Positions 44,593 to 54,067 of a stretch of DNA of 64,000 nucleotides are shown here, piece after piece. The stretch spans positions 682,001-746,000 of the forward strand of contig OZ243953.1 of NCBI GenBank assembly GCA_965214475.1. Reading direction: 5' to 3'. A program made the position numbers and the translations under genes. Numbering within the stretch: the stretch's first letter is position 1; every line of letters begins with the position of its first letter. This stretch comes from SIRX01 sp965214475 (GTDB lineage Bacteria > Actinomycetota > Rubrobacteria > Rubrobacterales > Rubrobacteraceae). The notes beneath the pieces were generated by a model, which saw only the letters and a list, made by a program, of their open reading frames with translations, did no database searches and was not told the origin of the DNA.

Positions 44593-45411
44593 CTACCAAT
44601 CGTAAGCTTGCGGCTGGCGGTTGGCGAGCGCGGGGAACTCGGTGCGGAAGCTATCCAGGTAGTCCAGGTCGAGATTTGCGAGCGCATATCCGTCGCGGTC
44701 GGGAGGCTGGGCGAGGATTGTACCCCACGGGTCAACGATCATGGACCGCCCGTAGGTCCAGCGTCCGTCGGCTTTCTGCCCCCACTGGGCCGGCGCGATC
44801 ACGAAAGCCTGATTCTCGATAGCACGCGCCCTAAGAAGTACCTCCCAGTGGTCCTTGCCGGTCTGTAGCGTAAAGGCGGCGGGAACGGCGAGTATCTCGG
44901 CACCCCGCAGTGCCAAGAGCCTATACAGTTCCGGGAAGCGCACGTCGTAGCAGACGGAGAGGCCCAAGGTCGTGGGACCGGCTTTCACCGTAACGACCTC
45001 CTCACCCGGCGCTATGTTGGCGCTCTCAAGATATTCCCGATCAGGGGCTTTTACGTCGAAGAGATGGATCTTTCGGTACACGGCGGCCAGTTTCCCGTCC
45101 GGCGTAAAGAAGGTGGAGGTGTTGTACATCTTCTCCGAGCCGGCGTCTTCCAGGATCGAACCGCCGAGAACGTACACCCCAAGCTCTTGCGCCAACCCTG
45201 ATAGGAAATCGGTTGTTGGGCCGGGCACGGACTCTGCGTTCTCCTTGTAGACTTTATCCAACCCGTGGCAACTCCACAGTTCCGGCAGGGCGACGAGTTC
45301 CGCCCCCGCAGATACTGCGTCACGGATCAGGGCTTCCGCCACCGTCTTGTTCTCCTCCTTGTCCGGTGTAGAGGACATTTGAATTGCTGCTACCATCAAT
45401 TTCTCAGACAA
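44593..45411 (-). CDS. Nitrilase-superfamily amidase (Nit-like)
   Basis: 272-aa carbon-nitrogen hydrolase with the Glu-Lys-Cys triad: E44 in ALPELWSCHG, K114 in VYRKIHLFDV, C154 in GLSVCYDVRFPE. The arrangement, with ALRGAEILAVPAAFT and ARAIENQAFVIAPAQWG, is that of the Nit1/Nit2 branch (deaminated-glutathione amidase or omega-amidase). TTG start, AGGAG 8 bases upstream. Physiological substrate is not certain. Confidence 0.85.
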   Translation of the reverse strand: MSEKLMVAAIQMSSTPDKEENKTVAEALIRDAVSAGAELVALPELWSCHGLDKVYKENAESVPGPTTDFLSGLAQELGVYVLGGSILEDAGSEKMYNTSTFFTPDGKLAAVYRKIHLFDVKAPDREYLESANIAPGEEVVTVKAGPTTLGLSVCYDVRFPELYRLLALRGAEILAVPAAFTLQTGKDHWEVLLRARAIENQAFVIAPAQWGQKADGRWTYGRSMIVDPWGTILAQPPDRDGYALANLDLDYLDSFRTEFPALANRQPQAYDW

Positions 45412-45592
45412 AATGCTGGCTCCTTTTTTAATATCTCCTGAACTAACGCGTTGTAACTACGAGCAGACTACATTCAGATCCTAGTTTTTCATACTTTTGG
45501 CAATGCTTTACGACCGTTTGGCGGATGATATTTTTCAATGACGAGTTTATTGTTCATTTTTAGCTCGGTGTAGATTTGAGGGGAGCGTAGAT

Positions 45593-46030
45593 TTGCGAAT
45601 AGTCGCGGCAATCGTCGGAGGTATTGGGGCATTGTTCGGGATACTGATAAGTGGTTTGGCTATTCTGATTGTCTTTAGCATGATGCTTTCCATGGGCGAC
45701 TTCGCTATTCTGCCTGTAGACTTGGTGATGATCGGCTCGAAGGTGGTTATAGCACTTTCGTGTGTGACGGGTCTGATCGGAGCCGGATTGTTGTCGGCTC
45801 ACGGAAGTCTCAAGAGTATTTACCTGATGTTAGCCGCTGCTCTAGGGATGGCTGTTGTCAGAACTATCCAGCCTCTCCTGGTTAGCGCGGTAGGCTCTAT
45901 AGGGATTCCCGAACGTTTCGCCGCAGACCCATCACCTCTGGGGGCGGGATTGTCAATACCCATTTTGCTTCCCGCAATAGCCCTGCTACTCGCCTCTGCG
46001 CTGGGTGCTTATGCGGTCAGAGTTAGATGA
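45593..46030 (+). CDS. Membrane protein of unknown function (145 aa)
   Basis: Four predicted transmembrane helices (about 4-33, 43-67, 77-98, 115-142); no family recognised. TTG start following GAGGGGAGCG. It stands alone in a relatively AT-rich region: the 181-bp gap upstream (45412-45592) holds no other gene and probably contains the promoters for this gene and the divergent amidase. Confidence 0.6.
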   Translation: MRIVAAIVGGIGALFGILISGLAILIVFSMMLSMGDFAILPVDLVMIGSKVVIALSCVTGLIGAGLLSAHGSLKSIYLMLAAALGMAVVRTIQPLLVSAVGSIGIPERFAADPSPLGAGLSIPILLPAIALLLASALGAYAVRVR

Positions 46031-46085
46031 TAATTGGAATGCAGAGCGCGCTACGTCACAGGCTTTTACTAGAGGTAAGTTAGCT

Positions 46086-46976
46086 CTACTCCCAAAGACC
46101 GGCCTCCAGCACGCGTTCTTTCTCTAAGTCCGGCAAAGCCAAGTAGTGCCGGGCGGTCTGCAAGAGAGCCTCCAAGGGTAGGAGTCCGACCAACTCCGTA
46201 GACTCTACCGAGGCGCCATGCTCGGCTGCTTCGTGACGAATTGCTTCCATTGCATCCGGTAGCGAAGTTTTTTCCAGGTCCGTCAGGTTCATGGAGACTT
46301 GTGCCTTTCCTTCGACTTCGAGCCCGAGAGCTTTGAGACCCGGCAACCCGCCGTCACGCTCACGGATTTTGCCGGCGATTTTACGGGCGATCTCTACATC
46401 GTCCGTATCGAGGTAGGCGTTGAAGGCGACCAGGAAAGGCCGGGCTCCCACCGCCACGGCTCCGAGATTGGGAGAGAGTTGCTCTGGACCATAGTCCGGG
46501 GTCCAGTCCGGGTGGGAGATGCGTTCCGCAACGCCTTCTTAACCACCGCGCCGGACATCGGCCAGGTTGCTCCGATTCGGGGCGGTGGCAGCGGCTTGGT
46601 AGAGGTAGACGGCGAAGCCTAGAGCGCCGATCCGCTCGCCCACTTTGTTGGCTATACGAGCGGCATCCGAGAGCGTCGCGCCTTCCAAAGGAACGAAGGG
46701 CAGCACGTCGAGGGAGCCCATCCTGGGGTGAACGTCGGCCTGGCTGGAAAGGTCTATTTCGGCGGCGCAAGCGCGGACGAGACTCACGGCCGCTTTCACG
46801 AGCGGTTCCTCCTGTCCGACCATCGTGATGACGCTGCGGTTGTGGTCGGAGTCGGAGTGGAGGTCCAGTACGCGGACGACGGGAACGGAGCGCACAGACT
46901 CTAGGATGCGGGAGACCTTCCCCCGGTCCCGGCCTTCGCTGATGTTCGGGACGGCCTCGAAGAGCGGTTCGGCCAA
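46086..46976 (-). pseudogene. Glutamate formiminotransferase with in-frame stop codon
   Basis: Two collinear pieces in the same frame cover a complete formiminotransferase (about 296 codons). The N-terminal part has FEAVPNISEGRD, DLHSDSDHNRSVITMVG, ADVHPRMGSLDVLPFVP and LYQAAA. The C-terminal part has ISHPDWTPDYGP, LGAVAVGARPFLVAFNAYLD and KAQVSMNLTD. They are separated by one TAA at 46539-46541, after ADVRRGG and before EGVAERI, where the family has an aromatic residue (Tyr codons differ from TAA by one base). The enzyme transfers formimino groups to tetrahydrofolate in histidine degradation. Nonsense mutation, readthrough or sequencing error are all possible; a GTG restart at 46457 would give only the C-terminal half. 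The start is a TTG directly after the glucoamylase stop. Confidence 0.82.
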
Positions 46977-48770
46977 TTAGCTGGCGCCCAGTGCCCGGTC
47001 GAGGTGTATGGCGGCGCTGATGAGCGAGAGGTGGGTGAAAGCCTGGGGAAAGTTGCCCAAAGCCTCTCCGCTGCGTCCGATCTCTTCGGCATAGAGGCCA
47101 AGGTGGTTCGCGTAGGAGAACATTTTCTCCAGGGCGAGACGGGCCTCTTCGAGGCGCCCGGATTTTGCGAGGCACTCGACGTACCAGAATGAGCAGAGGC
47201 TGAAGCTGCCCTCTGCTCCGGAGAGTCCGTCGGAAGCAGCATCCTCTACATTGTAGCGATCTACGAGCGTGTCGTAGGTCAGCTCCTCCTGAATACGATT
47301 GAGCGTGGAGATCCAACGCGGGTCCGTCGGTCCGACGAACTTGACGAGCGGCATCATTAGCAGCGACGCATCGAGGGCATTGGCGCCATAATATTGGACG
47401 AAACTTTCCTTGTCGGGATTCCAGCCTTCTTCCATGATCTCTTCGTAGATCTTGTCGCGTTCGTGTATCCAGTTCCCGTCGCCGGCCGGCAGACCGCGCT
47501 GCCGGGAGATACGAACCGCCCGCTCCAGCGCCACCCACGCCATAACTTTGGAGGAGACGAACTGCTGTCGCCCGCCTCGTACTTCCCACATACCCTCATC
47601 CGGCTGCTGCCAGTTCTCGGCGAGCCAGTCCATGATTCTGCGCATGTTGTGCCAGAGGTCATAGTCCAGCGGCGCACCCCATTTGTTGTAGAGGTAGGCG
47701 GCGTCCATGACGGCTCCGTAGATGTCGAGCTGGAGTTGTCCGTAGGCATCATTTCCTAGCCTGACCGGGCTGGAATCCCGGTAACCGGAGAGATGGGTCA
47801 ACTCTTCTTCGTGTATCTGCGACCGACCGTCCAGGCTGTAGAGCGGTTGAAGGGATCCATCAGACTCCTGACACCGGCTGGTGAGCCAATCCATAAACCT
47901 TCCGGCTTCTTCGTCGAAACCTATGGAGATAAGGGCGTAGAGCGCGAAAGCCGCGTCCCGGAGCCAGGTGTAACGGTAGTCCCAGTTTCGCTCGCCACCG
48001 ATGCTCTCCGGCAGGCCCATTGTCGGGGCGGCGACCAACGCGCCGGTCGGGTCGTAGACCATGAGCTTTAGTGCGAGCGCGGAGCGGTGTACGGCCTCGC
48101 GCCATTGTCCGTGGTAAGTGCTCTGGGAGATCCAGTTCCGCCAATAGTCGATGGTGCCCTGCAGAAGCTCCTCAAAGCCTTTCTCTTCGAGTACCTCTTG
48201 CGTCTCCTCTCCCTGCTCTATCTTCGCCAGAACAAACGTGGCAGTCTCGCCTTCCTTGAGTGTGAAACATGCCCTGGCTCCCTTACCTGGGCCTTCTTCG
48301 AGCGGCACATTGGTCGAGAGCCCGATTCGGAGTTCGCTCGAAGAGAAGACCGCACCTTTTTTGTCGACGGTTAGGGAATGGTCTTGCCGGGCGTAGTCAA
48401 AGGCGGGCTTGCATTCGACATCGAAAGTCATTTCGCCCCGGATCACTCGCACGTTCCGTACCAACCGGTGCCGTTCCTCCGTCTCCGAGGAGATGGGCAT
48501 GAAGTCCAGGGTCTCCGCCATGCCCTCGTCAGCGAGAAAGCGGGTGAGTAGCACGTTGGTATCCGGCAGGTAGAGTTGCTGGCTGTGGAGGTACTCCACG
48601 GGGTGAAGGGTAAAGTGTCCACCTTTCTCGTCGTCCAGGATAGAGCAGAAGATGCTCGGGGAGTCGAAAGCCGGAACGCACATCCAATCTATCGTGCCGT
48701 CGGTGCCCACAAGCGCCGCCGTGTGCAGGTTACCTATGACCCCGTGACCTTCTATCGGAAGATAGCCCAA
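46977..48770 (-). CDS. GH15 glucoamylase-family glycoside hydrolase
   Basis: About 597 aa, no signal peptide. The N-terminal beta-sandwich domain begins GYLPIEGHGVIGNLHTAALVG, and the (alpha/alpha)6 catalytic domain has GERNWDYRYTWLRDAAFALY, EEELTHLSGYRDSSPVRLGN, the second catalytic acid region in LSGAEGSFSLCSFWYVECLA, and SPAFTHLSL-type ending. Substrates of this cytoplasmic subgroup include maltooligosaccharides and trehalose. I choose TTG 48770 because AGGAG lies 5 bases before it and the family starts there; the longer frame to 48815 adds unrelated residues. Its stop abuts the formiminotransferase start. Confidence 0.9.
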   Translation of the reverse strand: MGYLPIEGHGVIGNLHTAALVGTDGTIDWMCVPAFDSPSIFCSILDDEKGGHFTLHPVEYLHSQQLYLPDTNVLLTRFLADEGMAETLDFMPISSETEERHRLVRNVRVIRGEMTFDVECKPAFDYARQDHSLTVDKKGAVFSSSELRIGLSTNVPLEEGPGKGARACFTLKEGETATFVLAKIEQGEETQEVLEEKGFEELLQGTIDYWRNWISQSTYHGQWREAVHRSALALKLMVYDPTGALVAAPTMGLPESIGGERNWDYRYTWLRDAAFALYALISIGFDEEAGRFMDWLTSRCQESDGSLQPLYSLDGRSQIHEEELTHLSGYRDSSPVRLGNDAYGQLQLDIYGAVMDAAYLYNKWGAPLDYDLWHNMRRIMDWLAENWQQPDEGMWEVRGGRQQFVSSKVMAWVALERAVRISRQRGLPAGDGNWIHERDKIYEEIMEEGWNPDKESFVQYYGANALDASLLMMPLVKFVGPTDPRWISTLNRIQEELTYDTLVDRYNVEDAASDGLSGAEGSFSLCSFWYVECLAKSGRLEEARLALEKMFSYANHLGLYAEEIGRSGEALGNFPQAFTHLSLISAAIHLDRALGAS

Positions 48771-48855
48771 AATCTCTCCTCGCCACACCGAATGACTACT
48801 GCCCCTATTTTGCACCCGTCGAGGGGCCGAGGCAAAGTCTTAATCGAAGCTTACC

Positions 48856-49278
48856 TCAGTAGCGGACCACGAGTATGCCGCCGACCATGATCAGCAACAC
48901 TCCAAGCACCTTCAGCACAGAGAGTTCCGCCCCGGCCCCGAACAACCCGAGCCTATCCAGTATCAGGCTAAAGACGAGCTGTGTTCCGATCACCAACGAC
49001 AGCGCCCGCGCGACGCCTCCCTCAGTCGCGGCGACGGCAATGGAACCCACGATCACCGAGCCGAGGACCCCGGAGATCAGGGAATATCCTATGGCTTGGC
49101 CTGTGACCTGAGGCTTCGAGACGAACAGGAAAACCAACAAACCCACCAACCCGGTCGTAGAGCCCGAGATTGCAACCAACAAGAAGGGTCCCAGCACCCG
49201 TTGGGCCCCCGCGTTGAAGCTCGTCTGGAAAGCGACGGCCAGGCCGGCCAACATCGCTAGTAGGATCGCTGTTCTCAA
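48856..49278 (-). CDS. DUF606/YdcZ-type small DMT transporter
   Basis: About 140 aa with five predicted helices: TAILLAMLAGLAVAFQTSFN, QRVLGPFLLVAISGSTTGLV and so on, typical of the YdcZ half-size DMT family, which acts as dimers of unknown substrate. The open frame reaches 49476, but the TTG at 49278 follows GGAGGGTTAAGG and matches the family start. Confidence 0.8.
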   Translation of the reverse strand: MRTAILLAMLAGLAVAFQTSFNAGAQRVLGPFLLVAISGSTTGLVGLLVFLFVSKPQVTGQAIGYSLISGVLGSVIVGSIAVAATEGGVARALSLVIGTQLVFSLILDRLGLFGAGAELSVLKVLGVLLIMVGGILVVRY

Positions 49279-49431
49279 CCTTAACCCTCCGGATTCGTTG
49301 GTTTGGTCCCCGGCCGGGAAGCCGGACCGCCGGAGTATATAGGCCCGGCAACCCGGTTTCCGCAGCGCACCGTAAGGGTATGCGTTAAGCTGTTTGCTGG
49401 CTAGTAGAAAGCTATAGGACGGAGGCAACAA

Positions 49432-50163
49432 ATGGAACAGATGCTCGGTGGAACCCGGATCACTTACCTGGGTCATGCGACCTTCCGGCTCACGACCCCC
49501 GGGGACGAACGCATCCTTATAGACCCTTTCCTAACCAACAACCCCACCACTCCCGAAGATATGAAAGAGCCGGGCGCGCTGGACACCATCCTCATCACGC
49601 ACGGCCACTTCGACCACTTCGACGACGCCATAAACTTCGCCCAGGAGACCGGCGCGCAGACCGTATCCAACTTCGAGATCTTCTCCTACCTGCAGAGCAA
49701 GGGCGTGGAGAATGCGGCCCCCATCCAGAAAGGCGGCACGGCCCAAATCGGGGGCATCAAAGTGACGGCGACCCACGCATTTCACTCCTCATCCATCGCT
49801 GAAGAGGATGGGACAATCGTCTACGGCGGCGAACCGATGGGCTACATAATCGAGTTCGAGAGCGGCTTTAAAGTCTACCACGCGGGTGACACCGCAGTTT
49901 TCGGGGATATGCAGCTTATAGGGGAGCTTTACAGCCCCGACCTGGCCCTCCTGCCGATAGGTGACCGTCTGGTCATGGGTCCCTACGAGGCAGCCCACGC
50001 CGCACGGCTACTGGGTGTCGAGCATGTAGTGCCGATTCACTACAGCCCCGAAGTGCTACCGCTGTTCACCGGTACGCCGGAGGAATTCCAGAAGCAAGCC
50101 TCCAACATCGCCCCGGACCTGAAGGTCCATGTCATGGAGCCCGGCGACGACCTGGCTTCGTAG
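49432..50163 (+). CDS. UPF0173 metal-dependent hydrolase (MBL fold)
   Basis: 243 aa. Metal motif THGHFDHFDDAI (about residues 56-67), HAFHSSS, HAGDTAVFGDMQLI and PIHYSP as expected for UPF0173. Members hydrolyse phosphodiester or related bonds in vitro; the natural role is not settled. GGAGGCAACAA lies before the ATG. A rho-independent terminator follows at 50202. Confidence 0.9.
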   Translation: MEQMLGGTRITYLGHATFRLTTPGDERILIDPFLTNNPTTPEDMKEPGALDTILITHGHFDHFDDAINFAQETGAQTVSNFEIFSYLQSKGVENAAPIQKGGTAQIGGIKVTATHAFHSSSIAEEDGTIVYGGEPMGYIIEFESGFKVYHAGDTAVFGDMQLIGELYSPDLALLPIGDRLVMGPYEAAHAARLLGVEHVVPIHYSPEVLPLFTGTPEEFQKQASNIAPDLKVHVMEPGDDLAS

Positions 50164-50201
50164 GGCTTGCCAACAGGGCAGTTTGCAATTGATTTCGCTT
50201 T

Positions 50202-50238
50202 GATCCCGGCCTCCGAAAGGGGCCGGGATCAGTTTTTT
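50202..50238 (+). terminator. Rho-independent terminator after the UPF0173 gene
   Basis: GATCCCGGCC-TCCGAAAGG-GGCCGGGATC followed by AGTTTTTT: a perfect 10-bp stem, 9-base loop and U-tract on the plus strand. It overlaps the 3' end of the convergent minus-strand gene at 50229. Confidence 0.92.
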
Positions 50239-50843
50239 GATTCCTGGTTTTTCAGATCTTCGGGTGGCTGGTTCGCGGAGCCGAAGCGGTTCCTTAGGAC
50301 ACCGACAATGGCTCCCGTACATCCCAGCAAAAGGCCCCGCATTACAAGATTGTAGATCGAACGTCCCAAGTCCGCCAGGGTCGGCGGTAAGAGATCTTCA
50401 CGAACTTCTCCTACCGTAACCTGCGGGGGCTCGGAGCCGAAACGGTTCGCGAGTTCCTCGACGTAGGCGACTATCTCTACGGCGGAGACCCTGGCATATT
50501 CACGAATTGCCTCGGCGAAGACGGTCGCCTGGAGAAAGGTAACAAAGAAGAGTGTAACGCCTACCATCATCGCTACCACAGTCGCCGCGAGGGTGGCGTC
50601 TCGCAAGACCAGAGACCGATACGGAACCCCCTCATGTATGTAGGTCGGTCGGGTTCGCAGGGCAGCGAGGATCGCCAGGAGCAGGTAGGCTGCGAGGGCC
50701 AGTTGAGTCCGGTACTGTTCGATAACAGCGATGATCCAACCATCCACGTTGGCGGGGTTGAGATAAAGAAATCGGAAGTCCGCCAAGAGCGCGACTATCA
50801 CCGCTATCGTTCCGTAGATAAATCCCGTCCTTAGCGGTCCCAA
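50229..50843 (-). CDS. Membrane protein of unknown function (204 aa)
   Basis: Four predicted helices (about 7-27, 40-62, 84-110, 162-185) and a soluble loop between the third and fourth that carries VEELANRFGSEPPQVTVGEV. C-terminal tail hydrophilic. No family recognised. ATG/GTG start at 50843; it lies 79 bp after the EamA transporter gene on the same strand and may be part of that unit. Confidence 0.62.
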   Translation of the reverse strand: MGPLRTGFIYGTIAVIVALLADFRFLYLNPANVDGWIIAVIEQYRTQLALAAYLLLAILAALRTRPTYIHEGVPYRSLVLRDATLAATVVAMMVGVTLFFVTFLQATVFAEAIREYARVSAVEIVAYVEELANRFGSEPPQVTVGEVREDLLPPTLADLGRSIYNLVMRGLLLGCTGAIVGVLRNRFGSANQPPEDLKNQESKN

Positions 50844-50922
50844 CTGATCTCCAAACTAGATCCGTCCTGTGCAGTAACCAGAATACAACATACCCAACAC
50901 GCGGTTTGTGAGAGGTTCTTGC

Positions 50923-51825
50923 CTAGAGGGGTTCCGGCTCGGGTATTTCTCGCGGCGTACGGCGCCCCCACAACAGCAGATAGAGGCCAGCAAGGATGAT
51001 CGCACCCCCAACAACTGTAGCGATGCCCGGTTTCTCGGACAACACCATCCAGGCCAGAAATGAAGCAACCACGGGCTCGGCGAGGATGGTCCCTGCGAGG
51101 ATAGGAGCCTCTACGTATCGGAGCGCCCAGTTGAAGACGGTGTGGCCCATTATTTGTGGTCCCAGAGTCAAGCACCACAACAAGAACCAGGTCTCAACGG
51201 AGTATCCCCACAGCGGGGTGCCCGAGACCAGGGCCACGACCAGGAGCGTCACCGAGGCTGAGGAGTAAACCAGGATCACGTACGGCAGCACGCCCACACC
51301 CCCCGAACGCTGCGAACGCCCGATAAGGAAGTACACAGCGACCATTACCGCTCCGATCAGGGCAAGGGAGTTCCCCAAAAACGCCGCAGACCCTACCGAC
51401 CCATCCTGCGCGATCACCACGGTACCCGAGATGGCTACCAAGATACCCGCGAACGACATCGGGGAAGTCCTCTCTCCGAACAACAAATACGCGAAAATCG
51501 CGACGAAAATCGGCTGGGTGGTAACCAACACCACGCTCGCCGCGACGCTCGTATAGTCCAGAGAGGAGATCCAGAACGCAAAATGTGCCCCAAGCGCCAC
51601 CCCGGATGCGATTCCGATCCACAGTGTCCTGCCGCGCGGGATCCGCTCTCTACGAACCATCGCTAGCGGCAGCAGCACCGCCACCCCGAGGACGCACCGC
51701 CAGAATGCAATCGCGATGGCCGGCGCGTCTGCCAGCCGGATAAAGATCGCCGCCGCCGAAACGGCCATCACCCCGACGGCTACCGCCGGGAGTGCGATCC
51801 TGCTCTGTATCTTACCCTGTACCAA
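50923..51825 (-). CDS. EamA/DMT-family transporter
   Basis: About 300 aa with ten predicted helices in two EamA repeats: ALPAVAVGVMAVSAAAIFIR, AFWRCVLGVAVLLPLAMV, DYTSVAASVVLVTTQPIFVA and later TLGPQIMGHTVFNWALRYV, AGTILAEPVVASFLAWMVL. Probable exporter of a metabolite or amino acid. The open frame extends to 51882, overlapping the YdcF gene by 103 bp; the TTG at 51825, 12 bases after GGAGG, gives a smaller overlap. Confidence 0.85.
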   Translation of the reverse strand: MVQGKIQSRIALPAVAVGVMAVSAAAIFIRLADAPAIAIAFWRCVLGVAVLLPLAMVRRERIPRGRTLWIGIASGVALGAHFAFWISSLDYTSVAASVVLVTTQPIFVAIFAYLLFGERTSPMSFAGILVAISGTVVIAQDGSVGSAAFLGNSLALIGAVMVAVYFLIGRSQRSGGVGVLPYVILVYSSASVTLLVVALVSGTPLWGYSVETWFLLWCLTLGPQIMGHTVFNWALRYVEAPILAGTILAEPVVASFLAWMVLSEKPGIATVVGGAIILAGLYLLLWGRRTPREIPEPEPL

Positions 51826-52370
51826 ATTAGGGCCACAGCCTCCCGCGCCAATTGTCCCCTCCGCGACCACGGCTTCCGCCACATCGGGCTTTCATAAGCC
51901 GGTTCGGCCCACGCTTCGAGTCCAACCTCCCGAAAAGCCCGAACCGACCTTACGCAGTGTAACGGGTCCGTAACCACCCGTATGCCACCTATCCCGCGTT
52001 CTCGAACGATTTCCACCATCCGCAGCGCGGAATCCCAGGTGCTAACGGCTTCATCCTCCAGCAATACGGCCTCATTCGGCACGCCCGCGCGTCGCAGAAT
52101 GTTCATCATAAGTACCGCCTCCCGCGGTGAATACTCGCCCATGCCACCCGTCGGGATCAAGAACTCCACCTCTCCCTGCAAATACAAGCGGGCCGCGTGT
52201 TCTACTCGCGCTTCCAGAGCCGGACTCGCCCGCCCACCCCGCAACACCTGTGCCCCCATTATTACCGCCGTTTTAGGCAGCACTTTCTCTCTCGGCCGAG
52301 ATAAGTTCTGCCCCCTGTAGACGCCCCACAGATGCCATAGATCTTTGAGTAACCCGGTCATCTTGAACAA
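51780..52370 (-). CDS. YdcF/DUF218-family protein
   Basis: 196-aa DUF218 domain: KTAVIMGAQVLRGGRASPAL, FLIPTGGMGEYSPREA, VLLEDEAVSTWDSALRMVEI, GGIRVVTDPLHCVRSV. The family (ElyC/SanA/YdcF) is linked to envelope and vitamin metabolism, with no defined reaction. Located between mobA (2-bp gap) and the EamA gene, on one transcript. Confidence 0.82.
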   Translation of the reverse strand: MFKMTGLLKDLWHLWGVYRGQNLSRPREKVLPKTAVIMGAQVLRGGRASPALEARVEHAARLYLQGEVEFLIPTGGMGEYSPREAVLMMNILRRAGVPNEAVLLEDEAVSTWDSALRMVEIVRERGIGGIRVVTDPLHCVRSVRAFREVGLEAWAEPAYESPMWRKPWSRRGQLAREAVALIWYRVRYRAGSHSRR

Positions 52371-52372
52371 CT

Positions 52373-53002
52373 TTACGGTCTGTCGGTCTCGGACAAACGC
52401 CGCGCCCGCTCCAGGTCATCTGGTGAATTCACGTTCATCAAAAACAGTTCCGGGTCCCCGAACAGCGCCAACTCCTCCTCGACATACCGAACGCCGTCTA
52501 TGTTTTCCAGAAACGTGTGTACAGCCCGAACCCCAAGGTTCAGGGTGAAACTCAGATCCGGCAGCACTTCACGAAGATAGGCTGCACATAGAGGATGTAG
52601 ACGACCCCCGTAGCGTGGCACGGCCACTCTAACATCGTCTCGCCCGAGGAGCTCCAACAGGGCGCCAACCAGTTCTGTCGGGATAAACGGCATATCCCCC
52701 GCCGCGACGAACACCCGGTCATTTCGGGCGGCGCCCAGGGCCGCTTCGATGCCGGCCAGGGGCCCGACGCGTCCGGGACGCGAATCAGAGATGGAGCGTA
52801 CGCTTTTCGACCTGTCGAGTGCCGGTCTCCCCCAGCCCGTAGAGCCAACCATCAAAATTTCATCGCAACCACTCTGCAAGACGTCATAGACGCGCGTAAC
52901 GAGTGTTTTTTCTCCGACCGTCAGGGCGAGTTTGTCGCGCCCCATGCGGCGGCTGGTTCCGCCCGCAAGTATAGCGCCGGAAGCCGCGGGCACGGATTTC
53001 AA
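52373..53002 (-). CDS. mobA: Molybdenum cofactor guanylyltransferase
   Basis: 209-aa nucleotidyltransferase that attaches GMP to molybdopterin. N-terminal GAILAGGTSRRMGRDKLAL (GTP-binding LAGGxSxRMGxDK), the PLAGIEAALGAA region, VAAGDMPFIP and the YGGRLHPLCAAYL strand. No other molybdopterin gene is in the window. Overlaps the end of the PrsW gene by 4 bp. Confidence 0.9.
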   Translation of the reverse strand: MKSVPAASGAILAGGTSRRMGRDKLALTVGEKTLVTRVYDVLQSGCDEILMVGSTGWGRPALDRSKSVRSISDSRPGRVGPLAGIEAALGAARNDRVFVAAGDMPFIPTELVGALLELLGRDDVRVAVPRYGGRLHPLCAAYLREVLPDLSFTLNLGVRAVHTFLENIDGVRYVEEELALFGDPELFLMNVNSPDDLERARRLSETDRP

Positions 53003-53988
53003 GATACGGGCGACGCTGAAGATTCTCTGGCGGCCAGGATCTCCCGTCGGAGTTCGATTGCGCGGCTGTCTTGAGGGGCGGCCCGCATGCTGCGGGCCAG
53101 GCGCTTGGTAAAAGCCAGGTCGACGGCCGTGACGTGCGCCTTTCTAGCGCGTCGCCAGGCCAAAATTCTTCCTGAAAAGATCAGGCGCAGGTAGTAAGCC
53201 TTTCGGCGAAAATAGGTCGGCAGGATCTCGTACTCCTCATTGCTGATGGTCCCGTTCTGCACCTCTTCCCGCAACTCCCCGCGAATTATGCGCCGTTCGA
53301 CAGCGAGCCACAGAACAATAAGCAGCACGTAGAGCAACGTAATGACGAACAGTCCCAGATAAACCAGTGTTCCTAGAAGGGTCGCGGTGAGGTTGAACAG
53401 GGCGTGCAAAAGTATGGCTCCGGAAAGCCCCAGAAGAGGCAACAACACCTTCAGCGATCTGTAGCGGACCCAGGGAATCAGGCCGATACCGATACCCGTC
53501 AGCGAGGTAAAGGCTGCATGAGCGAATCCCCCAAATATTCGTCGCACCACGAACGTCTCCGGGCCAGCGGTAGCATAGTAAAGTAGATCCTCCGCGATGG
53601 CGAACCCGAATCCCACCGCAGACCCATACACGATACCGTCCATAACCCCCGAGAACTCTATTGCCCCTCGACGGCGGGCCAAAGCGTAGGAGACGGCAAA
53701 GACTAGCGCCAGGGCCAGGCCCTTTGCACATTCCTCAATCACCGGTGCCCCCACCACCGCCGTCAGAAAATTTGCGGCCTGTTCGGTCGAGATCGCGGTC
53801 ACCGTATACGCGAAGAGTTCATTGAAAACCAGAGCAATAAAGACCGCCACCGTGAAGCCCCACACGAAGACCGGAATCATGTACAGCAGAGACTCCCGCT
53901 CGTAGACGTCAACAGCCCGAATGAAAAACACATACAGCACTGCCTGGACGATCCCCAGGCCAACCAGCGGCGCGCTCAACTCTACCAT
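52999..53988 (-). CDS. PrsW-family intramembrane metalloprotease
   Basis: 329 aa with about eight membrane helices and the PrsW catalytic residues: PVIEECAKG (E85, E86, K89), AIAEDLLYY (E133, D134) and GGFAHAAFT (H157). PrsW of B. subtilis cleaves the anti-sigma factor RsiW; no anti-sigma gene is adjacent here, so the target is unknown. A cytoplasmic C-terminal tail of about 90 residues is basic and helical. First gene of the PrsW-mobA-ydcF-EamA transcription unit. Confidence 0.88.
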   Translation of the reverse strand: MVELSAPLVGLGIVQAVLYVFFIRAVDVYERESLLYMIPVFVWGFTVAVFIALVFNELFAYTVTAISTEQAANFLTAVVGAPVIEECAKGLALALVFAVSYALARRRGAIEFSGVMDGIVYGSAVGFGFAIAEDLLYYATAGPETFVVRRIFGGFAHAAFTSLTGIGIGLIPWVRYRSLKVLLPLLGLSGAILLHALFNLTATLLGTLVYLGLFVITLLYVLLIVLWLAVERRIIRGELREEVQNGTISNEEYEILPTYFRRKAYYLRLIFSGRILAWRRARKAHVTAVDLAFTKRLARSMRAAPQDSRAIELRREILAARESSASPVS

Positions 53989-54067
53989 TGGACCTCAAAG
54001 GGAAACATAAACGGGATTTTATACCGGCGCTTGGTAGAATACCTGTAAGCAACCCGAACGGAGAGTC

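Noticed and set aside
46381..47589. A 402-codon open frame on the minus strand
   Set aside because: It is a shadow across the formiminotransferase and glucoamylase genes in another frame, rich in Arg/Pro/Ser as expected of a high-GC antisense or out-of-frame ORF; both overlapped genes are clearly real.
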